Origin: Kriegella aquimaris
GTDB lineage: Bacteria; Bacteroidota; Bacteroidia; Flavobacteriales; Flavobacteriaceae
NCBI RefSeq assembly: GCF_900103215.1
Contig: NZ_FNGV01000002.1
Location: 186,001 to 250,000, forward strand
DNA length: 64,000 bases
Direction of reading: 5' to 3'
A program made the position numbers and the translations under genes. Of the stretch, positions 34,484-42,057 are shown in pieces (the first letter of the stretch is position 1; the number at the start of each line of letters is the position of its first letter). The notes under the pieces were generated by a model, which did no database searches, was not told the DNA's origin, and saw only the letters and a list, made by a program, of their open reading frames with translations.

Positions 34484-35221
34484 TTGTTAGCCACATTATT
34501 CCGGAAATTGAAATTTACAGCTTATAAATATCAAATTATCAAGGATAAGCCTTCCATCACCAAACAATTATTTTGGACTGGACTATTAATGTTTGGACTG
34601 GTATTTGGTTTATTGTATTTAAACAATAAAATGCCCGTCTTTGAAAATATTCAGAATTTAACGTTATCTTTTTTTTTGATTGCCTGCATACCGTTTATAA
34701 GTTCATACATATATCAATATTATGATTATGAAAGGATTGATAATATAAAGGATGGTCATATTGAATTTAACGAAGATGAAATAATTATAGATTATTCTAG
34801 GAATTATAAATATCATGAACTGACCGACTTGCAAATTGGAATAATTGCTTATTATGGTCAAAGAATTAATCTTATCTATTCCAATCCTAATGAAACAAAA
34901 AGCTTAGGAATAAGAAACCAACTTGGCATTTCCAATAAATTCGAAGTACTATCATTTAACTTTAAACTTGAAAGTGAAACTCATCTTAAAGAACTGGAAA
35001 ACACGCTATTTGAATTGGTGATTAGCGGAAAATTAGAAAATATTGATTCAAAAAAATCAATCAAGCTTGTCTCTGATCGATTTAAACAAAATGAGAGCTA
35101 TAAAAATTATGTGATAAAACAAATTCTAGATAAAAAAATAGGTTGTACAGAGGGACTGCTTTTGCACGGTTATAAGTCGGACAAAGAGGCGAAGGAATTA
35201 AGAAAAAAATACTGTGGATAA
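34484..35221 (+). CDS. Hypothetical membrane protein, two TM segments
   Basis: A 245-aa protein with two hydrophobic segments, near residues 29-46 (FWTGLLMFGLVFGLLYL) and 57-76 (NLTLSFFLIACIPFISSYIY), followed by a soluble, charged domain of about 165 residues. It is clearly more AT-rich than neighbouring genes. There is no upstream in-frame ATG; the frame opens at a TTG at 34484, and the first internal ATG falls inside the first membrane segment, so the start is uncertain. No family is recognised. It looks laterally acquired. Confidence 0.6.
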   Translation: MLATLFRKLKFTAYKYQIIKDKPSITKQLFWTGLLMFGLVFGLLYLNNKMPVFENIQNLTLSFFLIACIPFISSYIYQYYDYERIDNIKDGHIEFNEDEIIIDYSRNYKYHELTDLQIGIIAYYGQRINLIYSNPNETKSLGIRNQLGISNKFEVLSFNFKLESETHLKELENTLFELVISGKLENIDSKKSIKLVSDRFKQNESYKNYVIKQILDKKIGCTEGLLLHGYKSDKEAKELRKKYCG

Positions 35222-35230
35222 ACATCTATG

Positions 35231-35240
35231 GCAAATAGGG
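35231..35240 (+). repeat. GCAAATAGGG motif after the 245-aa gene
   Basis: The decamer lies 10 bp after the stop codon and recurs at 35849..35858, 44 bp after the next gene. A 56-codon frame at 35228..35398 crosses it, but the peptide looks non-natural. I treat 35222..35430 as non-coding spacer. Confidence 0.4.
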
Positions 35241-35430
35241 TGTCAAGCGTTAAATTTAAGGGATTGGTCTTACTTACTAATTCCGCAAAATCTTTTGAAT
35301 TCTGCTTTAATAAGGAAAAGAAAAAAACTAAAAGATTTGCTATGTGCGCGGTAGAAGGTAAACTTAGTTTCACCCTCCCCCCCTTTGATCATAGCTAAAC
35401 CATTAAAAAATATATTTAAAACGCGAAGCA

Positions 35431-35805
35431 ATGAAACAAATGACAAAAATTGGTATACTGGCCGTATTATTAATCGGTTTCCATAACGTATCCGGACAAA
35501 ATAATAAGCCGCAAATTTCGGAAGCAAATGTTTACAAAAAGATTGCAGATGCGGAATTCGATTTAACCATCCGAATAAACAGCGACATGAATGATGAGGA
35601 ATTAAATTCCCGAATTGATGTTTTACACAGTTTTGATGAAGATATAGAAATACACTACTCACGGGATGAATCAGGAAATATTAAGACTCTTTCTAGTTCG
35701 GGAGGCAAATCTTCGGGCGCCTGTAAATCTGATAATTTCGATTTTCTTATTATTTCATTAACAGCTAATCAGTGGAAGGGATGTATGATTTCAGATAAAA
35801 AATAA
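35431..35805 (+). CDS. Small secreted protein, function unknown
   Basis: A 124-aa protein with a signal peptide (residues 1-22, ending VSGQ). The mature part contains FDLTIRINSDMNDEELNSRI and EIHYSRDESGNIKTLSSSGG, then two Cys (GACKSDNF and KGCMISDK) that could pair. The first block reminds me of periplasmic segments of Bacteroidota M56-type sensor proteins, but this is only an impression. The flanks are AT-rich with cassette-like motifs. Its neighbours give no functional clue. Confidence 0.6.
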   Translation: MKQMTKIGILAVLLIGFHNVSGQNNKPQISEANVYKKIADAEFDLTIRINSDMNDEELNSRIDVLHSFDEDIEIHYSRDESGNIKTLSSSGGKSSGACKSDNFDFLIISLTANQWKGCMISDKK

Positions 35806-35848
35806 GACTTTTTGCGTACTAAAAATATAAGGTCTGAATAATGCCTTG

Positions 35849-35858
35849 TGCAAATAGG
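35849..35858 (+). repeat. GCAAATAGGG motif after the 124-aa gene
   Basis: This is the second copy of the decamer at 35231..35240. The gap 35806..35991 shows no gene. Confidence 0.35.
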
Positions 35859-35991
35859 GCAAAAGTTTTTGATGTTATAGCTGCTCACGAACAAGACAAG
35901 ATTGTCCCATTGATCTAATTTGTTGAATTTCGACAATCAAACTACTTAAAATTCGCATTTCTACTTATTTTTAAGCAGCAAAATAAATGAA

Positions 35992-37164
35992 ATGAAAAAA
36001 AGGAAGTGGCTTTTGATAGCTTTGGTCGGCTTGGTGATACTTTATACGCTGACCGTAGTTATTGTCCCTAATATTTTGGACGGGCAAAAGAATACGACCC
36101 AACAACTCCCTCCCTATGCGGTTTCAGACAAAGCCCTTGCTGTATACAATTCACTTGATTTTATAGCCGACCTGCATTGCGATGCCCTGCTTTGGAGCCG
36201 AGACCTGACAATTAACAACAGTATCGGCCATGTAGATTTTCCAAGAATGCAAGAGGCGAACATGGCGTTGCAGGCGTTTACCATCGTTACCAAATCTCCT
36301 GTGGGGCAGAACTTTTCAAATAACACGGCAGAAGCTTTTGATAACATCACCTTGTTGAATTTTTTACAGGGGAGACCGCTATCAAATTGGTTTAGTCTTT
36401 TTGAAAGAGCAGCGTACCAAAGTCGTCGCTTGCAAAAATTCGCCAATGATTATAACGACGAATTCATCGTCGTTAAAAATGCCGATGACCTGAATCGGCT
36501 TATAACACTCAGAAAGCAAAACAAACGGGTGACCGGCGGGTTCTTGGGTCTCGAAGGGGCACATTGCCTGGAAGGAAAAATCGAAAACCTCGATAAATTA
36601 TATCAAGAAGGCGTACGAATGGTCGGCCCCACCCATTTCTTTGATAACGAACTAGGTGGTTCTGCACATGGGATGACCAAAGGTGGCCTTTCCGAATTTG
36701 GTCGTGATGTGATACAGCGCATGGATGAACTGCATATGTTTATTGATTTGGCCCATGCTTCTCCAGCGCTGATCGATGATGTTCTGGAGCAGACAAAAAA
36801 CCCAGTGCTCGTTTCGCATACCGGCGTACGGGGCACCCTAGACAATTCGCGAAATTTATCCGATGTTCACATCCAAAAAATTGCAGCCAATGGGGGCTTG
36901 ATCGGAGTTGCCTTTTTTAAGGGAGCGGTAACCGCACCGTTAACCAAAGGCATTGTCGATGCGATGAAATACATCAAAGCTATTGCGGGGGTCGAATGCA
37001 TTGCTTTGGGTTCCGATTATGATGGTACCATCTCAGCACCATTTGATGTTACCGGTCTGCCGTTGCTGGTCGAAGAACTTTTAAATCAAGGGTTTCAAGA
37101 GTCCGAAATCAGATTGATTATGGGAGAAAATGTAAAGCGGTTCATGCTAAAAAACCTGAAGTAG
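35992..37164 (+). CDS. Membrane dipeptidase (M19 family)
   Basis: A 390-aa zinc dipeptidase with an N-terminal membrane anchor (residues 5-27). The first metal motif is His62-Cys-Asp64 in DLHCDALL; EGAHCL gives the bridging Glu, DLAHASP and VLVSHTGVRG give His ligands, and GSDYDGT is the family Asp segment. It hydrolyses dipeptides or related amide substrates at the membrane. It converges with dinB, with stop codons about 20 bp apart. Confidence 0.9.
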   Translation: MKKRKWLLIALVGLVILYTLTVVIVPNILDGQKNTTQQLPPYAVSDKALAVYNSLDFIADLHCDALLWSRDLTINNSIGHVDFPRMQEANMALQAFTIVTKSPVGQNFSNNTAEAFDNITLLNFLQGRPLSNWFSLFERAAYQSRRLQKFANDYNDEFIVVKNADDLNRLITLRKQNKRVTGGFLGLEGAHCLEGKIENLDKLYQEGVRMVGPTHFFDNELGGSAHGMTKGGLSEFGRDVIQRMDELHMFIDLAHASPALIDDVLEQTKNPVLVSHTGVRGTLDNSRNLSDVHIQKIAANGGLIGVAFFKGAVTAPLTKGIVDAMKYIKAIAGVECIALGSDYDGTISAPFDVTGLPLLVEELLNQGFQESEIRLIMGENVKRFMLKNLK

Positions 37165-37185
37165 CTTCACAGCCTTCTTTGTAAT

Positions 37186-38286
37186 TTAAAAATCAAACTT
37201 TAATTGTACCAATACCGATTCTTCCTTGGACTCGGTTTTCTTTTTTTCGGTATTCAGATTGGCGAGTGAAATGCCCAACAAACGCACCGAGTTTTGAAGT
37301 TTTTCTTGATAAAGTAGTTCTTTGGCGGTTTCGAGAATAAGGGCCTTGTCCGCAACAAAATAAGGCACGGTTTTACTTCGGGTATTCAGTGTAAAATCGC
37401 TGTATTTAATCTTAAGGGTAATCGTCTTTCCAGCGAGATTCGATTTTTTCAAACGCCGTTCGAGCTCTTCTGCAATATGCTCCAACCGTTCGAGCATAAA
37501 TATTTCACTGCTGAGGTTTTCGTTAAAAGTACGTTCGGCACCTACCGATTTGGGCGTGCGATGCGGTTTTACGGCGCTGTTGTGAACACCGCGCACCACA
37601 TGATAATAGTAGGCGCCACTTTTTCCGAAGTTACTTTCCAAGAATTCGAGCGATTTTGTTTTAAGGTCTTTGCCCGTGAAAATGCCCAAGCGGTACATTT
37701 TTTCGGTCGTAACTTTACCAACACCATAGAACTTTCGAATTTCAAGATCTTCCAAAAAAGAAAGCACCTCTTCGGGGTTTACCGTTTTTTGTCCGTTCGG
37801 TTTGTTATAATCGCTGGCTACCTTGGCGATAAATTTGTTGATTGAAATTCCGGCCGATGCTGCGAGTCCCACTTCGTCAAAAATACGTTGCCGTATTTCT
37901 TTGGCAATCAAGGTGGCCGAGGGATTTCCTTTTTTGTTGGTGGTGACGTCTAAATAAGCTTCGTCCAAAGAAAGGGGTTCTACCAAATCGGTATATTGGA
38001 AAAAAATGGTCCTTACCTTTTTTGAAATTTCTTTATATCGATCAAATCGCGGTCGAACAAAAACAAGATGCGGACATTTTTTTTTGGCCAGAACACCACT
38101 CATGGCACTATATACTCCAAATTTTCGAGCCTCGTAGTTGGCGGCCGATACAACACCTCTTATTTCGCTTCCGCCGACTGCAACCGCCTTTCCCTTAAGA
38201 TCAGGGTTGTCGAGTTCCTCCACAGAGGCATAAAAAGCATCCATGTCGACGTGTATGATCTTTCGTAAAGGAAAATCCGTTTCCAT
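37186..38286 (-). CDS. dinB: DNA polymerase IV (Y family)
   Basis: A 366-aa translesion polymerase. VDMDAFYASVEELDNPDL (residues 13-30) has the first catalytic Asp pair and the steric Tyr. SLDEAYLDVT near residue 105 has the second Asp-Glu pair. A helix-hairpin-helix stretch (FYGVGKVTTEKMYRLGI) and a little-finger domain follow. The C-terminal tail LVQLKFDF is a good sliding-clamp-binding sequence. It is a single gene, divergent from the NAD(P)-binding gene. Confidence 0.95.
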   Translation of the reverse strand: METDFPLRKIIHVDMDAFYASVEELDNPDLKGKAVAVGGSEIRGVVSAANYEARKFGVYSAMSGVLAKKKCPHLVFVRPRFDRYKEISKKVRTIFFQYTDLVEPLSLDEAYLDVTTNKKGNPSATLIAKEIRQRIFDEVGLAASAGISINKFIAKVASDYNKPNGQKTVNPEEVLSFLEDLEIRKFYGVGKVTTEKMYRLGIFTGKDLKTKSLEFLESNFGKSGAYYYHVVRGVHNSAVKPHRTPKSVGAERTFNENLSSEIFMLERLEHIAEELERRLKKSNLAGKTITLKIKYSDFTLNTRSKTVPYFVADKALILETAKELLYQEKLQNSVRLLGISLANLNTEKKKTESKEESVLVQLKFDF

Positions 38287-38321
38287 ATCGTAAATTTATG
38301 GAAGAAATTATTTAGAAATAG

Positions 38322-38339
38322 CCTTAAATATTTTTAAGG
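38322..38339. promoter_or_regulatory. Palindrome between dinB and the divergent gene
   Basis: CCTTAAATATTTTTAAGG has 7-bp arms and a 4-bp centre, midway in the 82-bp divergent promoter region. It could be an operator, but the AT-rich setting weakens the case. Confidence 0.3.
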
Positions 38340-38368
38340 ATAAGAGATTAGTTAGAGGTTTGTAAAGT

Positions 38369-39049
38369 ATGGAAAAGAAAGGCAAAACAGCGATTGTTTT
38401 AGGAGCAACCGGATTAACGGGCGGGAAATTACTGGAAATGCTTTTGGAAGATGAGGATTATGAAAAAGTAAAACTTTTTTCTAGAAGTTCGGTAGGGCTT
38501 TCGCATCCGCAGATCAAGGAATATTTAGGTGATATGCTACAACTTCAAGCATTCGAAAATGAGTTCGTTGGCGATGTCGTTTTTTGTTGTATCGGTACGA
38601 CCAAATCTAAATCCCCGGATAAGGAAGTTTATAAAAAAATAGATTTTGGAATTCCTAAAAGTGCGGCCGAATTGGCGCGCAACAATAATATAGGGACGTT
38701 TATTGTGATTTCGGCGCTAGGCGCCAATGCGAAGAGTAACGTTTTTTATAACAGGGTAAAAGGAGAAATGGAAGAGGCCGTGCTCGCAACTAAAATTGCG
38801 GAAACATATATTTTGCAACCTTCCTTGATAGGAGGCAATCGAAAAGAAAAACGCTTCGGAGAATTGGTTTTCAAACAAATGATGAAGTTGATCAATATTG
38901 TTTTGGTCGGACCGTTGGATAAATTTCGGTCGATTTCCCCGGAAAATATTGCGAAGTGTATGATCTGGTTGGCGAAAAACGAATATGATGACGTACGCAT
39001 ACCTTCCGATAAGATAAAACAGATTGCACAAGGTAATTCGCTATTGTAA
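38369..39049 (+). CDS. NAD(P)H-binding atypical SDR (HTATIP2-like)
   Basis: A 226-aa Rossmann protein with the nucleotide loop GATGLTGGKLLEML near residues 12-25. VVFCCIGTTKSKSPDKEVYKKIDFG and FIVISALGANAKSNVFYNRVKGEME follow; the Ser, Tyr and Lys of the catalytic set are present in the latter. It resembles eukaryotic TIP30/HTATIP2-like oxidoreductases. The substrate is unknown. It overlaps the CYTH gene by one base (TAATG), so the two are coupled. Confidence 0.82.
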   Translation: MEKKGKTAIVLGATGLTGGKLLEMLLEDEDYEKVKLFSRSSVGLSHPQIKEYLGDMLQLQAFENEFVGDVVFCCIGTTKSKSPDKEVYKKIDFGIPKSAAELARNNNIGTFIVISALGANAKSNVFYNRVKGEMEEAVLATKIAETYILQPSLIGGNRKEKRFGELVFKQMMKLINIVLVGPLDKFRSISPENIAKCMIWLAKNEYDDVRIPSDKIKQIAQGNSLL

Positions 39050-39522
39050 TGCTAGAGATAGAACGCAAATTTTTGGTGTTATCCTCTGCTTATAGAGAAA
39101 AAGCTACTTCAAAGGAACGCATCGTTCAGGGTTTTTTGAATACACACCCCGAACGGACGGTTCGGGTGCGAATCAAGGGAGATAAAGGTTTCTTGACCGT
39201 AAAGGGAAAATCAAATACAGCGGGCACATCACGCTTCGAATGGGAAAAAGAAATTGCGGTGCAGGAGGCAGAAGCTTTATTGCCTTTCTGTGAAAAGGGT
39301 ATCATAGCCAAGTTTCGCTACGAGGTAGCTGTAGGGTCTCATGTTTTTGAGGTTGATGAATTCGAGGGAGATAATGAAGGTTTGGTAGTAGCTGAAATTG
39401 AGCTGAGCAGCGAAACGGAATCTTTCAAAAAACCTGATTGGTTAGGAAAGGAAGTTACAGGAGAAGTGAAGTATTACAATTCTCAATTGGGAAAAAATCC
39501 ATATAAAAGCTGGAAAAAATGA
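39049..39522 (+). CDS. CYTH domain-containing protein
   Basis: A 157-aa protein, the normal length for a bacterial CYTH (adenylate cyclase/thiamine triphosphatase-fold) enzyme. The signature ExExK is seen as EIERK at residues 3-7. VRVRIKGDKGFLTVKGK and FEVDEFEGDNEGLVVAEIEL supply the tunnel's basic and acidic strands. It acts on triphosphate substrates, probably tripolyphosphate or a nucleotide. Its last bases overlap the next start codon. Confidence 0.9.
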   Translation: MLEIERKFLVLSSAYREKATSKERIVQGFLNTHPERTVRVRIKGDKGFLTVKGKSNTAGTSRFEWEKEIAVQEAEALLPFCEKGIIAKFRYEVAVGSHVFEVDEFEGDNEGLVVAEIELSSETESFKKPDWLGKEVTGEVKYYNSQLGKNPYKSWKK

Positions 39523-40001
39523 AATATATATACTCTTTTCTCGTCGTTATCGCTTTTTTCTCTTGCAAGCCAGACGCTAAGCCAGGCCCGAGCGTTGAAA
39601 GGGTAGAAGCCAAAACAGTAAAAGAAATTAAGGAAGAACTTACTTCAAAAGGGTTTCAAATTTTTGATTTCGTAGATGAAAAGACCAAAGATACTGTAAT
39701 CATGCAGCAGTATTTTATTGCCTTTTTAAAACGTGGGCCTAATCGTTCACAGGACAAAGCAACGGCCGATAGCCTACAGGCGCTACATTTGGCGCATTTA
39801 GGAAGCATGTATGAAAAGGGCTATGCCGATATCTCGGGACCTTTTGGTGACGATGGCGACATTAGGGGCATCACCGTTTACAATACTCCGACTTTTGAAA
39901 TGGCCGATAGTTTAGCAAATTCAGACCCTATGGTGAAAGCAGGACGCTTGATTATCGAAATACACCCTTGGTGGGCGGGTAAGGGATTTCCACTCAGGTA
40001 G
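39519..40001 (+). CDS. YciI-like lipoprotein
   Basis: A 160-aa predicted lipoprotein: lipobox FFSC with Cys16. The mature domain fits the YCII-related fold: QQYFIAFLKRGPN, a helix with HLAHLGSMYEKGYADISGPFGDDGDIRGITVYN, and LIIEIHPWW. Most YciI proteins are cytoplasmic, so a lipidated version is a variant that I believe recurs in Bacteroidota. It overlaps the CYTH gene by 4 bp (ATGA), making a three-gene unit. Function unknown. Confidence 0.78.
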   Translation: MKYIYSFLVVIAFFSCKPDAKPGPSVERVEAKTVKEIKEELTSKGFQIFDFVDEKTKDTVIMQQYFIAFLKRGPNRSQDKATADSLQALHLAHLGSMYEKGYADISGPFGDDGDIRGITVYNTPTFEMADSLANSDPMVKAGRLIIEIHPWWAGKGFPLR

Positions 40002-40033
40002 TTTTTGTTTCCAAAAGTTGCCAGATTTCGTTT

Positions 40034-40642
40034 TTAGGTATGCTTTAAAAGATAGCATTCCTTTGTGTAATCAAAAGTCAATATCCCCTTCAGATTATTT
40101 ACGATGAGGTGTTCCAGTAATTGAGGCATCGTGTATCTTTCCAATAAATTGAGCTTGGAAAAGACAATATTTTCCATATGCATCAAATTAAGCTCACAGA
40201 CCAGTTTTAGGTTTACATCGGCTTTTATTTGCCTCAGATCTTGCGCTTCTTTCAATAGCTTATAGACAACGCCCAACACTATTTTTTTTCTAAAACTTTC
40301 ATAGGCATCGTATGCCTTCGGATAATATTTGCGGAGGCCGAAAAAAAAAGAAGGACTGAAGCTACGCATGTGCTTCAGTCCTACCTTATAAATATAGACA
40401 ACCTTTGTTAATGGGGGGAGGGCGACTCCATCTTTGAGATGGGTTTCGATTTCTTTTTCAACCTTATCCAGTAGAAATTGAAGGCTCTCCGATACCAGTT
40501 CCTCTTTATTTTTGAAATAGCGGTAAATGGTTTTTTTTGAGATTCCCAATTTGCGAGCCAGCTCATCCATAGTGAAGCTTTTACTGCCGAATTGGGTGAA
40601 ATTGGCGATTGAAAACGCTAATAACTGCTCTCTGGTTTCCAT
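40034..40642 (-). CDS. TetR family transcriptional regulator
   Basis: A 202-aa repressor-type protein with the N-terminal helix-turn-helix MDELARKLGISKKTIYRYFKNKEELV (residues 24-49) and a helical ligand domain. It starts 7 bp after the outer-membrane factor gene, as the last gene of the first RND efflux operon, and probably responds to a pump substrate. The operon also begins with a GbsR/MarR-like gene. Confidence 0.88.
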   Translation of the reverse strand: METREQLLAFSIANFTQFGSKSFTMDELARKLGISKKTIYRYFKNKEELVSESLQFLLDKVEKEIETHLKDGVALPPLTKVVYIYKVGLKHMRSFSPSFFFGLRKYYPKAYDAYESFRKKIVLGVVYKLLKEAQDLRQIKADVNLKLVCELNLMHMENIVFSKLNLLERYTMPQLLEHLIVNNLKGILTFDYTKECYLLKHT

Positions 40643-40649
40643 TTAAGAA

Positions 40650-42050
40650 TTATTTCCAGCCTCCGCCCAAAGCACGATATAATGTTACAATGGCGTCGAG
40701 CTGACCGTATTGTGCGTTAATATAGTTAAGCTCTGAATTGAGGGCGTTCTGTCGAGCGGTCAATACTTCCAAATAATTCGCCAAACCGTTGTTCAGTAAT
40801 TCTTCTGAATAAGATTCGGCCAAAGTATAGGCTTCCAGCTCTTTAGTGTATGCTTCGATTTTTCTGCTTTCGGCCTCATAACCATATAGGGCATCGGAAA
40901 CTTCTTTGCCAGCGACCAACAATGTCTTTTTATAAGATAACAAGGCCTTTTCTTGCTGCGCTTTTGCGACCTCATATTGTGTTCTTATTTTCCGTCCGTT
41001 CAATATGGGCTGAGTCAAAGAACCGATCAAACTTGAAAACAGGGAACTTGCATTGAACCAATTGTCAAGTTCAAGACTCTGTAAACCACCTGAAGCGGTC
41101 AATTGTAATGAAGGGTAAAAGCTGCTTTTCGCTACATTGGTCAATTCAAAAGCATTGATCAAGCTGTATTCCGCTTGCATCAAATCGGGCCTGTTGGTCA
41201 ATAACTGTGCAGGAACCCCTGTGCTCAATGCAGTCTGTATACGCTGCTCATCTATTTTACCACGTTCAATGGCCCGTGCCGGTTCACCGAGTAAAATGCT
41301 CAAAGTATTTTCCAATAATTTGATGTTTTTCTCAAGATCGATCAATATTACTTCGGCCGTATAGAGCTGTGCTTCTGTCTGTTTAACCGCTACTTCGGTC
41401 ACTTGCCCCGCATCTTTAAGGGCCAAGGTAGTTTCCAAACTGCTTCGACGGGCTTCTAAAGTTTCCTCTGTAATGCTCTTTTGCTTATCCAAAGCCATTA
41501 ATTGATAATAAGAAGAGGCAATGGAAGCTACTAAATCGGTTTTTATCGCCTGATGGGCAGCTACGGTTTGTAAATATGATGCACCAAAAGCTCTTTTGGT
41601 ACTTCTTATTTTCCCCCAAATATCTGCTTCCCAAGATAAGGAAGCGGAGAGTTCATATTGCTCCAAGGCACTAGTAAAGAAACTCCCAAATTGGCTGTTT
41701 TCCGAGTTTTTAGTCCGTGAGTATTGGCCTGTTCCCATCAAGGTCGGCAAGTATCCCATTTTACCTTGTTTTACATAGGCTTGGGCTGCAGCAATATTTT
41801 GCAATGCGATTCGAACGTCTAGATTATTGGCAAGTCCTTTTTCAATATAGCTATTGAGATAGCTGTCGGTGAAAATGTCTTTCCAGGAAACAGTCGCCAT
41901 GGAAATACTGTCTTGCGGCAAATTATCGGTTCTATAAAGACTTTCGGTCTCCAATTCGGGCCGTACATAATCTTTGGCAACAAAACAAGATTGCAGCAAA
42001 AGCGGAAGAATGGCTACCAGTACGAGTTTATTAGTCACTAATCTATTCAT
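40650..42050 (-). CDS. RND efflux outer-membrane factor (TolC/NodT family lipoprotein)
   Basis: A 466-aa outer-membrane channel with a lipoprotein signal (LPLLLQSC, Cys22). It holds the two repeated coiled-coil halves of the NodT type: the first with NLDVRIALQNIAAAQAYVKQGKMGYLPTL, the second with RPDLMQAEYSLINAFELTNVAKSSFYPSLQLTASGG. It forms the exit duct for a tripartite pump. It lies 7 bp downstream of the RND pump gene. It may also serve the second RND system at 47-51 kb, which has no channel of its own here. Confidence 0.92.
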   Translation of the reverse strand: MNRLVTNKLVLVAILPLLLQSCFVAKDYVRPELETESLYRTDNLPQDSISMATVSWKDIFTDSYLNSYIEKGLANNLDVRIALQNIAAAQAYVKQGKMGYLPTLMGTGQYSRTKNSENSQFGSFFTSALEQYELSASLSWEADIWGKIRSTKRAFGASYLQTVAAHQAIKTDLVASIASSYYQLMALDKQKSITEETLEARRSSLETTLALKDAGQVTEVAVKQTEAQLYTAEVILIDLEKNIKLLENTLSILLGEPARAIERGKIDEQRIQTALSTGVPAQLLTNRPDLMQAEYSLINAFELTNVAKSSFYPSLQLTASGGLQSLELDNWFNASSLFSSLIGSLTQPILNGRKIRTQYEVAKAQQEKALLSYKKTLLVAGKEVSDALYGYEAESRKIEAYTKELEAYTLAESYSEELLNNGLANYLEVLTARQNALNSELNYINAQYGQLDAIVTLYRALGGGWK

Positions 42051-42057
42051 GATTTCT

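Noticed and set aside
35228-35398. 56-codon ORF between the 245-aa and 124-aa genes
   Set aside because: It begins in a motif that is repeated non-coding spacer and the peptide has no protein-like pattern.
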